Shown: positions 44,549 through 54,540 of the stretch, piece after piece
How positions within the stretch are numbered: the stretch's first letter is position 1
Layout of the letters: each line of letters begins with the position of its first letter
NCBI GenBank assembly: GCA_038373865.1
Contig: JAXGGA010003044.1
Span: forward strand, 45,885-109,884
Direction: 5' to 3'
DNA length: 64,000 bases
Source of the DNA: Uloborus plumipes
Lineage: Eukaryota > Arthropoda > Arachnida > Araneae > Uloboridae
Made by a program: the position numbers and the translations under genes
The notes under the pieces: model-generated
Database searches by the model: none
What the model was told of the DNA's origin: nothing
What the model saw: the letters and a program-made list of their open reading frames with translations, nothing else

Positions 44549-44866
44549 ATTTCTGCCTCTGACTCGGTTGATCCTGTTACAGGCTGATGAGTATCAATAA
44601 CCACGAAACTGCAGACTCTGGATGGAATAACCGAGTTAGCGATACATTGCATGTTTCTGCCTGACCATGGCTTAGCAGCGCTGACTTACTGCTTTAAAAT
44701 CGAGATCTGCCATAAAATTTGCGAGTTGTACCGTACCATAGAGCGGTCTCTCACTGGTGTTTTAATTTCATATCAGCTACCAGTTTTTTTTTTTTTGCTC
44801 TCTTTGCTTCTATAAGAGAATTTCTGCCTCCAGCCCGCGTTATCCTATTCCAAGCTGACGAGTGTA
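44549..44866. repeat. degenerate direct repeat, ~270-bp spacing
   Basis: The block tttctgcctc...gttGATCCTgtt..aggctgaTgag near 44549-44590 recurs as tttctgcctc...gttatcctattccaagctgacgag at 44821-44862. The second copy is cut by the MITE at 44867 and resumes at 45159, with tggatggaat shared by both. Confidence 0.6.
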
Positions 44867-45158
44867 AGGCAGGGATTCAAGTGAAACAGCACTGCGATCG
44901 CTTCGAATTGCAATCGCCACTGGAAATGAATTTCATTATCATCAACTTAACTTGGCACTGACGTCACTACGAGCGGAGCCAATAAGAGCTCACAAGCAGT
45001 CGGCGATCTCCTCTTATTCGCCAAGTAGGCTGTGACGTTTCATCTAGCTCGCTTTTCATAGGCAAACGTCACGCTGGCGTCACGATGTTTTTATCAAGAA
45101 ACGTTCTAATGTAATTCATTTCCAGCAGCGATCGCCTGTTTCACTTGAATCCCTGCCT
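44867..45158. mobile_element. 292-bp MITE with ~36-bp inverted ends
   Basis: The end aggcagggattcaagtgaaa and its inverted mate match well and continue through gcgatcgc and ggaaatgaatt. TA flanks both ends (44865-44866, 45159-45160). Interior non-coding, with a ctgacgtcac motif at 44958. Confidence 0.88.
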
Positions 45159-45430
45159 TAATAAGCGCAAAATTGCTGTCCTTGGATGGAATATTGCAGG
45201 TATATTGCCCCAGTAGCAGGAATTGCGTTACGCGAGACGTGCGTAGCAGATTTTTCAGAGGTCTGCAGATAATTTTCATAAGAAAGGGAGGGGGAAATCA
45301 CATTAAGCTCAACCAAAATTGAGAGAGAAAAAATTGATTTTGGGAAGCCAGAGAGTGATGATTCTTCGAGGCAAAATTTTTTGCTTCTCTCTTGCAGTTT
45401 TAATTTAAAAAAAAAATTCAACTTTAAAAG

Positions 45431-45579
45431 TAAGGGCCATGCTCCACATCTGCGTAAAACGCGACCGAAACCGAAGGCAGAAACCGAAAATCCGGGTACT
45501 TTCCATAGGAACACTATGTAACCCATTTACGTTTCTGCTTTATTTTTCTGCTTTACGCTAATGTGGAGCAGGGCACTAA
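45431..45579. mobile_element. GCTCCACAT MITE, copy 1
   Basis: The ends taagggccatgctccacatc and the inverted atgtggagcagggcacta frame a body with ggcagaaaccgaaaatccg. A second copy lies at 49678-49814. The 122-residue minus-strand frame crossing it is not a gene. Confidence 0.8.
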
Positions 45580-46054
45580 GAGTTACTTCGTTTAAAAATG
45601 AAATAAGTTCACACTAAAAAATGGAAGGAAAAAAAAAGAAACCCCTCTAACCATCAGAAAAATTACACAAATTAGCACACAATATTCTATCTTCTTGTGA
45701 TATTAAAATCACACGAAGGTTCATTGCAATTTCAGTATTACTTTCGAGTGCTTTAAATTTTCGCAATTTCCACCAGATATATCGAGGGCCATATTTGTTT
45801 TGAAACATCGAGCATGTACTTCGCTGAAAATCGTATGCTGTGCTTAATACTTCAATCCTTCTGCATTCTGTAATTGTTTGATTTATTTTGAAAGTTTGAA
45901 ACTGCTTTAGCTTATACTATTTTAGAATTATCAGTTTTAATTTTTATTTCAATAATTAATTTTTTTAATTGATATTTGTGCAGTTACATATTTTTAGGAA
46001 AGTACTGAATTTTAAAAAACTATTCAAACGTTTCATTCGTTTTCAAAGTAAATA

Positions 46055-46693
46055 ACACAGGCCAACAAAAAAACCTTTTTGAAAACTTTTTTAATTTTAA
46101 TAGCTGATCTTGATAGATTTTTATGTGCTGAATCCAAATCTGCTTGTAGTTTTTATGTATCACCCTTAGTTTCCAAGCAAAATGTATTTTATTATATAGT
46201 CTAATACCCATTTACAGTATATAGGGAAATCAATGAAACACTGTAGAATCGTAAAAATGGTTTGTATTTACAGTAAAATACTTGGAATAGTTATTTTATG
46301 TGATGATACAAGGTTCACTTGTCAACTGGAATTGCTTTATATTTTCTTTCCCTTTTTTCCTTGAAGCTTCTTGTGTAGCTTTTCCTGCGATGAATAGCTC
46401 GCTGAACTTCCCGGTGAAGTGACCAACAGTAATCCCCCATCATGTTGTAGCATGTGTTTCAGCAGTGCTGCCAACATCATCTTTGTTCATTAGACCTATT
46501 TTTTCATGTTATCTTAACTATGAAAAAGCTGTTAAATTCTAAAAATGTTTCTTTATTTCATGAATGTAACTATAAAATGTGAATAAATGGTGGGTGATAC
46601 AACTTTTTAAGCATCATATTTGGATTCAGCAACCTAAACAACATAAGAATAAGGTATTTTCATTAAAAAAGTTTTTTCATCGTTGGCCTGTGT
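46055..46693. mobile_element. MITE with ~110-bp imperfect inverted ends
   Basis: ACACAGGCCAAC (46055-46066) and its exact inverse (46682-46693) start arms that stay alignable through gctgaatccaaat and gtatcaccc. The middle is AT-rich, non-coding, and includes cttcttgtgtagcttttcctg. Target duplication unclear. Confidence 0.8.
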
Positions 46694-46694
46694 A

Positions 46695-47469
46695 ATTGTT
46701 CAAATACTTGAATTTGATTTCATGTTTAATAAAGTTCATATACGAATGAATTTAACAATTGAAAATAATAGCTTATACCGTATATAGAAGGACTCAAATA
46801 CATTCTAAGTTTAATGTATTTAATTCTTATTCTTTACATATTATTGTACATATTATTGCCAGTTATATTCTTATTGCCAGTTATATTCTTTACATATTAT
46901 TGCCAGTTTCGGCGAAACAAATTGTTTGACGCAAATATGCGAAAATTGTTAGCTCTAACAGAATCACAATATGAAATTCATTCTGGAACGAAGGGTAGAA
47001 AACTAATTATGCTTTGGAAAATATGAATAATCATACATGTATACTGAGCTTTATTATTTAACTGCTTTTCTACCGAACTAGCTTGAAACCACCCATTTTA
47101 AAGATTCAAATTTAGTTATTCTATTTCTATGCAGCTCTGCATTGTGTCGCTTTCTGAATTAAACAAGCAATTAAGAAGCTGTATATTACTACACAAAATT
47201 ATGTACATATTATTTCCATTTACCTCTCAGAAGGTTTTACTCGTTTATTAATTTTGATTTTTAAATTAAAATCTGGTGTTTGCATTAATATCATACTCTT
47301 TTGGAATAGAGGAAGCATTTTTATCCTCCTTTTTTCCGTTTTATTAATAAGAGATTATCTGTATTTATAATACTAAAATTAGTTTTCAGAATGTGATTAA
47401 TGAAACAATTAATGCAATAAAAGAAGTAATCATGATTTAGATAAATATTACAAAACTGTGCTTCGGTTC
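46695..47469. other. no gene seen
   Basis: AT-rich with a short tandem of ttattgccagttatattctt near 46850-46895. Confidence 0.5.
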
Positions 47470-47473
47470 TTAA

Positions 47474-47815
47474 CCCTTTATATCCCAATTTAATTTAACA
47501 ATGAGTTTTTATATAGATTTTTGGTTTTTTGAGTTGCAAATGCATCAAAAACATTTTTACCGGGCAAAAATATTTTGAAATTTTGGAGGTCTAAGGCCCC
47601 CTACACCTTAGGACCCCCATGAAAATTATTTTCGATCACAGGTACTTTACTGTTGACTGTTGGTGACTGTCACTGACTTTACTGCTTTACTGTTGGTGTT
47701 TCAGCGATGTACAAGGAGTGGTACTCAAAAGCTTCAGCATGATTCCAGCCATTTAGGAGTCATAATACTGAATTAATATAAGCGGGGCTTGTGAGTCCCG
47801 TTGAGGCATAAAGGT
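47474..47815. mobile_element. piggyBac-type MITE (TTAA site)
   Basis: TTAA (47470-47473 and 47816-47819) flanks inverted ends ccctttatatcccaa and ttgaggcataaaggt. Interior non-coding, with gactgttggtgactgtcactgac-like repeats. Confidence 0.65.
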
Positions 47816-47984
47816 TTAAAGGATCCTTTAACCAAGGCTAAAATTAGTGATAAAGTAAACCAAAAGAAGAGTGCATTGGAGAAACCTTCTAAATCTCAAG
47901 TTTATTCATTGATGGGAAGACTCTTTGTGTCGTTGAAACACGCGTCCGCTTTTTACTTAACTTATGCTTTACTCACTAACCCTA

Positions 47985-48352
47985 GCAGTATATTTCTCAT
48001 CCACCGATGATCGGCCATTCTTCGAAACCCGATGAAATTCTCATCGGCCGATGATCGGATTCCAATGAGTTCTCATCGGGAATTGCTCCAATATGTCTCA
48101 TCGGCCAAACAGAATCCGAGCAGGAAAATCCGATGAGTTTTGCTCGAAATACGATGAGATTTGGAGCAATTTACGAGCAGTGCACGGGATGGTTTATCGG
48201 AAAGATATCGCTTTCCGATGAAAAGTAGCTCATCGAAAACCGTGCTCGGATACTGATCGGAACGATGTCGTCGTGCGTTACGGGATCAGTTTACGAGAAG
48301 TTCGATGATCGGCCGAGCAAAATCCGATGAGTTGATGCTACTTGGGAATGGG
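47985..48352. mobile_element. CCGATGA-rich element ending in TGCTACTTGGG
   Basis: A GC-richer block packed with ccgatga/tcatcgg motifs in both orientations (about ten). It ends gatgctacttggg, the same terminal sequence as the right end of the nested element at 28851. Its left end, cctagcagtat, is a weaker inverted match. Confidence 0.5.
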
Positions 48353-48376
48353 TTCATGTTATTGCTCTTATACGTA

Positions 48377-48824
48377 CACTGCAAAAAATAAGATGTAGCT
48401 TTTACAGTATAAATACCGGCAGCAGAGGTTACAATTTTACACCGTAAAAGCACGGTAATAAACTATGAAATCAGCAATTTTAGTTTATTACTGTAAACTG
48501 GCAATTGAAGGGGCAAGTGGATGAAGGTGATATATGACATTTGAATTTCGCCGATTTATATAAATTTAAATTAGTGTGTGTTCAATTGTGTCAACTCACA
48601 TGCACCGTTGAACAGGCAAGCGAATAAAGGTGATACGTGACATTTTTTTAAATTAAAAAAAAAAGCTTTTTAAAAAAAGTTACCTTTTCACCTTCATCCA
48701 TGGTATAAAGTAAGCTTTTCCAAAATTGTCACATATTACCTTTATCCACTTGCCCCTTCAATTTTACAGTCTACTACCGTGAAATTAGCAATTTTACAGT
48801 TTATTACTGTAAAATTAGCTATAT
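48377..48824. mobile_element. ACTGTAAA-family MITE, copy K (interrupted)
   Basis: It starts cactgcaaaaaataagatgt after TA (48375-48376). It is split by a 253-bp palindromic element at 48507 and resumes with aattttacagtctactaccg. The right TIR is missing; the sequence departs from the family after ttagctatatt. Confidence 0.88.
48507..48759. mobile_element. 253-bp palindromic element inside MITE copy K
   Basis: The ends gaaggggcaagtggatgaag and its inverted mate pair over ~33 bp. AATT occurs on both sides (48503-48506, 48760-48763), whereas other family copies have one AATT at this point (gcaattttacag), so AATT is a 4-bp target duplication. Confidence 0.88.
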
Positions 48825-49676
48825 TTGGGTAGGTGAGTGTTTTATGCTCCTCTAATGGGTTAAATTTAGCTTTATTTGTAAGTTCTGTCTCTGTGGTCCA
48901 GATAGGTATTTGAAGTTGGTTCGCTGCTAACTACCAAAGTATAGACTGAATTATATTGATAAAGCTGGAATTTTACTAATGTTAAAGTTAGAATAATATC
49001 GACAAAAGCTATTTTGAAAAATAAGTGTTGAAACATTTTTTTTAATTTAACTCTAAACAGGTATCGAAAAAGATTGAAGACAACTGGATGAACTTACAAT
49101 GAAGCATCTTGTATATATTTACAGCTTTAACTCACCATAAGAACAAATACGGGTATATAAACATGCTTAATTTAAGAATGATTTATTGTTTTATTCGACC
49201 AAACTGGTAACTAAACAAAATAAGGCCAGTGCTATCCCACTAATTGCTTTCTGTACCTTTTGGAACTTAATACTTGATTAATGAAACCTTTGTAACAAAA
49301 TTTTTCATTAAAATACAGTTTCGTGTCTTACTCTTAATTTAAAGTATCCATTTGTAACTAACCGTAAAAGTTTTTCAGTTCAAAGCTTAATTGATATAAC
49401 ACCTTTTAGTGACACTAAAGTGTTTTTGTTCGGATATCACCTAGTTAAATTATACACAAAAAACGAGTACACGTGATCTAGAAAGTGCTGAGAACCGTTG
49501 TTTTAGACTATACAATACAAAAAAGTTTTTAATGTGTTGTAATACATTTACTATTTTATAATGTGGGCTGCATTCGCGCAAAAGTTTCTAAAAAAATTAG
49601 ATATATCACCCAAGTGTTTTGACTGTCATGTGGCAATTTTTAACGAGACTATGAATTTTGGAAAACGAAATTTCGC
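48825..49676. other. no gene seen
   Basis: AT-rich unique-looking DNA. Confidence 0.5.
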
Positions 49677-49677
49677 T

Positions 49678-49814
49678 TAAGGGTCCTGCTCCACATCAGC
49701 AGAAAACGCGACCGAAACCAAAGGCAGAAACCGAAAATCCGAGTACTTTCCATTGAAACACCATTTAACCCATTTTACGTTTCTGCTTTACGTCAATGTG
49801 GAGCAGAGCCCTTA
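49678..49814. mobile_element. GCTCCACAT MITE, copy 2
   Basis: The ends taagggtcctgctccacatc and the inverted atgtggagcagagccctta are more symmetrical than in copy 1. The body shares ggcagaaaccgaaaatccg and gtactttccat with copy 1. Confidence 0.82.
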
Positions 49815-49815
49815 G

Positions 49816-51245
49816 TGTTCATTCAATGATCGGTCTACCCTATATTCTGTTTTATAAATTAAAAGTACCAATGAGTATAACCGTATCTTTTTCTATATGT
49901 TGTGTACGTATAACGACAATGATCAATATAACCTGCTGTATTGACCAGCATGACATTTGATCAAGAAGCTACTTTTGACGTTTTTAATCCCGGTATAGCT
50001 GAAGAAAAAACACTGAAAGTTCTTTGCGTTTTAGCGCAGCAAATACGATAACAATTTCTGATACCAAATAAGAAAAATATCAGAAGGAGAAAATAGTTTA
50101 AAAAACAGGGTAAGGCTTTAAAGTTGAGATCCAGAAAGAATTTATGCCGTTGAATTTCAGATTTCTTGAAAGAAGATATTGAACTGCTTGGCGTGGAAAA
50201 TTCTGCAGTTTGAATAGCAACTACAGGTTTACTTTTTTTGTCGTCAGTGAAAAAAAAACATGGACCTACAAAATCTTGTGTGCTTTAATTCTTCTCATGC
50301 TTGGGAGTTCTACTTTTGTAAGCTTTTTTAAAAAGCGTTGAAAGCTAAGCGCTCTTTCAACAATAGTTTATAGTAGAATGATGTAAAATTTTATTTTTTG
50401 CTATTTCATTTCTTTCTTTCTTTCTCTACTTATTTATTTTATAAACTTACTTCAATAAAGAGTAAGAATGGGATCCTTTTGTTCTATTTTGGATACCTTT
50501 TGCTGTTTTCCAACTTGTCAAATATATCTATGAATCGAACATTATTGCTCGGCTTCGCATGAGAGGACACACATAGCACGATTTTTCTACTGCAATGAAG
50601 TTTTTTTTTGAATAAAATAGCATTTTTAAATAGTCCGGTAATCTACTGATGAGTTGATGAATATAATTTTTCAGATGAATATAAGTTCCGTTGCAGCAAG
50701 ATTTAATATGTGGAGTAAAAGTATATCAAAATAAATTTTGCGATCTTGTGCGAGAAAATTTTAAGTAAATATTCGATGTAAAATAAAAATTATACTTCAA
50801 TTTTTTTATCTGATCTTTAGCACTTTGTTCTTAAAAAAAGGAGTGATTCTTGAGGATATTATGAAGTTAATCTGAAGCAAATAGTGAATTCGAGAAATCA
50901 GAAGGGGAAATATATTCGGCTGTAACTCCGGCATGTCATCGAAACTTTGTTTGATGTTAAAATACATTATGCTGTCTTTAAATACCTTTTTAAATGAATC
51001 AAGGCATTAAATAAGACTAAAAGCTCCCTTGAAACGAAAAATAATTATCCTAATAATTTAATTAAGAAATTAAAAAGTAAAAGAGTGCGAAAAATAAAAA
51101 AGATGCCATTAAATAACATGCAGAGTATCATTCAATTAATAGGCCAACCAAATCAAACAACATTAAAAGCTGCAGAAAAATCTAAAATGATTCATAAAAA
51201 AAAAAATAACCAGTAATGAACAGTAAACATTCGATTAAAACACTA
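49816..51245. other. no gene seen
   Basis: AT-rich unique-looking DNA, with (CTTT)n near 50409-50424. Confidence 0.5.
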
Positions 51246-51246
51246 G

Positions 51247-52460
51247 CAACAAATATGGCAGCGATTGAACGATATTCATTGGTTCGAATAATTTAGAAAA
51301 TAAAAAAAAATCACCAAGTACCATTCAAATGAGTGCACTGCAGTCGAACTTCGCTTGTGCGAACATGCTTAAAACGAATTACTGCTAATACGAACTTCAT
51401 TTCCAATCCCCGCCAGATTGTTTGTTGTTTAAGATGAATTCATTTTAACGATTCCTAAGATTTTTTTTTTTTTTTTAATTTGCAACGGAAAAGTAATATT
51501 AAGTTCATTAATAAATGTTATTTTAATTTGTCTAGTACTAAAGTAAAGCTTTCTATTTATGATGTGTCATTTTTTATTTTATGAGCCTTTGTAAAAACGC
51601 TTTTTTCCTGACGGAAAGAGGAGAGGACTCACGACAGCAGCATTTAATATTTTGCTGCTCGAGCAACTAGATTTTTGATTGCACAAAGATTTTTTTAAGT
51701 GCTTAATTAGAGATTACTTAAACCTGTAATTGATTGAAATGGGCATTAAGCAATTATTTGTATTCAAACTTTGAACATCTTGCAAAGTGGAATTTGAAAA
51801 CTACAACTGTGGTAGCGACTAAACGATATATATTGTTTGGAATAATTCATAAAGTAAACAGGTCGCCAAGTACCATTAAGTTTATTAATAAATTTGTTTA
51901 CAATAGTTTGGTACTATAAAAAAAACTTTCTACACACTGTATAACGTTATTATTTTTATAAGCTTTTGTGGGAACGACGTTATCCTTAAGGAAAGGGGGG
52001 GGGGACTTACAAGAGCAATATTTAAATTCTGCTATACGATAAAACTACAGTGCAAAAAATGAATGTTGTTTTTACAGTATAACACAGCTAATTTTATAGC
52101 AATGAACTGTAAAAATTACTAATTTTACAGTAATAAACCGTCAAATTGCTCATTTTGCAGTACTAAACTGTGAAATTTCTAATTTTACTGTAATAAATTT
52201 CTAATTTTACAGTTTATTACCGTGCAGTTTACAGTTTTAAACTGGCACCTCGGCTGCCAGTATTATACTGTAAAAACAACAGTTCATTTTTTTCCTGTGT
52301 AGTATTTTTGATTACGCAACAATTTTGTTTCTGAGTGTACAATCACCCTTTACTTAAACCTGTAATATATTGATATGGGCTTTAAGCAGTTATTTTTTCC
52401 ACATGTCTTAAACAGCTTGTAAAGCGAAATTCGGAAAACTACTCATGTTCTCGGGACTGC
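51247..52460. repeat. degenerate tandem duplication (two ~550-bp units)
   Basis: 51247-51805 and 51806-52460 share, in order, cgatatt/atcattggtt..gaataatt, caccaagtaccatt, gtactaaa..aaagctttct, cttttgt, actta/actcac, gatttttgatt, cttaaacctgtaat and gggc(a/t)ttaagcaatta. Unit 2 holds MITE copy L. Unit 1 has an extra block near 51340-51470 resembling a Tigger/pogo-type end (cagtcgaacttcgcttgtgc). Confidence 0.75.
52048..52299. mobile_element. ACTGTAAA-family MITE, copy L
   Basis: It starts cagtgcaaaaaatgaatgtt and ends agttcatttttttcctgtg, with TA at 52046-52047 and 52300-52301. Monomeric body. The matching point of the neighbouring duplicate shows a single TA (caactagatttttg). Confidence 0.92.
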
Positions 52461-53098
52461 TCAAGAAGAGAGAAAATATTTCCTTAAGAAGGTACAAAAA
52501 AGAAAGAGGCATATATTCTCGGCACGTTAACGGGAAAATTTTGCAACGTATGATCTCTTGGGAGTCGGAAAAGTATTTCTTTGTTGGGTTAGGATATTTT
52601 CTCGTCTCAAAACATTTTGTTTTCTGATGGCATATCCGAAAATAAATACTTAGAAATGAGGAAAATATACATCGATTTAACTTGTGTTTACTGCATTTTA
52701 TGCGCAAGTATTCAAAGCATATAAGACAAAGATTACGTTATAATACTTAAAAATACAATTAAACTTTGTCTCTTCTGTTTTTTAATTTTGTATTTAAGAG
52801 ATATATATCTGTAAAAAATTTAAAGTTGTGCACTAATATTAAGATTTTTTTTTCTCAAACAAGGACATTAATTTAATGCAATACATTTGTGCACGGGCAA
52901 TAAAGTTGCTTAGTCTAAGGGAAAGAAAACAAGTGAATTTTGTTTCTAAACTATGTCTTTGAATGTATATACGAGTACTAGACACAGCTGTATTACAGTG
53001 CCATAATGGAGTAAATTATTTTAATAGTAAACATTTTGAAGTTGTGCACTAACATTAATTATTTTTTTCTCAAACAAGGACATTAATTCAATGCAATA

Positions 53099-54378
53099 CG
53101 AGGGCTGTCTGAAAAGTTTCCGACCTAACATAGATAAAATATATTTATCGTCCAAACTGGCTGGTACTTTTTGACATTGTCTCCTTGTAAGTCCACACAC
53201 GTCACCCAGTAATGCTCCCATCCTTTTAACCCATTCAAAAGTAATGATGAAAATGTGTCCTCAAAAAAGCTGTTGACAAAGTTTATGACCTCCTCATTTA
53301 AAGAAAACCTTTGTCCTCCAAGTGCTTCTTTCAGCTTAGGGACCAAGAAAGGGTCGCTTGGGGCCAGGTCTGGTGACTAGGGTGGATGTTCAACGATTTC
53401 AAGCCTTAACTCGTGAATTTTGGCCATTGAAACCACTGAGGTGTGAGCAAGAGCATTTTCTTGATGAAAAAGAACTTTTTTCTTTTTTAAATGCGGTCGA
53501 TTTTCTTCTATTTCCTCCTTCAATTTGTCAAGGAGAGTAGAATAGGATGCTCCTGTTATGTTTTTTTCCATTTTAAGGTAGTCAATGAGTATCACTCCAT
53601 GGCTATCCCAGAAAACGGTCGGCATCATTTTTCCTGCAGAAGGAACTGTTTTGGCCTTTTTTGGAGCTGTTCTCACTTTGCAGTCCATTGTTTTGACTGC
53701 TTTTTTGTTTCCGGAGTGTACTGATGAATCCAGGTTTCATCTACAGTGATAAGTCGTCAGAAAAATTCTGGCTCATTGTGCGAGGAATGCGCTGCAAATG
53801 TTCATTGGGACACGTTTTTGGTCAAATTGAGCAAACGCGGCATTCAAAGTGCAGCCAGCTTCCGCGTGCTTAATTTCTCATTTAAAATGTGGCATGCGCA
53901 TTCCTTAGAGATATTCATAGTTTCTTCTATATATCTCACCTTCAATCTGAGTCATCCAGCACCATTTGATGAGCTTTAGCAATGTGTTCATCAGTGGTAG
54001 CAGTTTTGGGTCGACCTGAGCGTTCATGAACACTCAAGCTGGTACGGCCACGTTTAAATTCCGCTACCCAAAATTTTACGGTTTTAGACGATGGTGCAGA
54101 TTCCCCATACACAGAGTCCAACTCCTTTTTAATTTGTGCAGGCGTATTTCCTTTTTAAAATAAGTATCGAATCAGAGCTTGATATTCGATTTTTTCCATT
54201 TTCAAAAAAAGTGTTGGAGCAACTTACTAATATGGCTGTCACGCACACAATTTTAACTAGAAATACCCAAACTTACGGTTCCAAGTTTCCAAAAGACTCC
54301 TTAATAAGACCATCTCTCTTTGTTTCATAAGTTTTGCCCTTTTCATATCGAGGTCGGAAACTTTTCAGACAGCCCTCG
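53099..54378 (-). mobile_element. mariner transposon, full length but decayed
   Basis: The exact 28-bp inverted ends (53099-53126, 54351-54378; start CGAGGGCTGTCTGAAAAGTT) are flanked by TA on both sides. The 1280-bp length is canonical for mariner. The empty target site is preserved in the neighbouring tandem unit (gcaatacatttgtgc). Confidence 0.96.
53125..54199 (-). pseudogene. mariner transposase pseudogene
   Basis: From an ATG at 54199 on the minus strand: MEKIEYQALIRYLF then a stop at codon 15. The helix-turn-helix region follows (KTVKFWVAEFKRGRTSLS, then HERSGRPKTAT linker). Further on come MMPTVFWDSHGVILIDYL (first catalytic Asp), VLFHQENALAHTS, where the usual second Asp of HQDNAxAHT reads Glu, and after a TAG stop (53377-53379) SPDLAPSDPFLVPKLKEAL with the third Asp, ending GWEHYWVTCVDLQGDNV. 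Multiple stops and a substituted catalytic residue make it inactive. Confidence 0.93.
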
Positions 54379-54540
54379 TACATTTTTGCACAGGCAATAA
54401 ATTTGCTTAGTCTAAGGGAAAGAACACAAATGTTTTTTGTTTCTAAACTATGTGTTTAAATCTATATAAGAGAACTAGCCACAGCTGTGTCTTACAGTGT
54501 CATAATGGAGTAAATGATTTTAATTGTAAAAATGGCTTTC

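Larger units (their letters stand above)
52819..54540. repeat. ~215-bp tandem duplication split by mariner
   Basis: Unit 1 (52819-53032) and unit 2 (53033-53098 plus 54379-54540) share aagttgtgcactaa, tctcaaacaaggacattaat, gcaataaa, ttgcttagtctaagggaaag and cataatggagtaaa. Only unit 2 holds the mariner. Confidence 0.88.

Noticed and set aside
45158..45526. 122-residue minus-strand frame
   Set aside because: Crosses MITE ends and repeat debris; no domain.
47801..48010. Lys-rich 69-residue frame resembling a host exon
   Set aside because: It starts inside a TTAA-flanked MITE and runs into another repeat; no domain seen.
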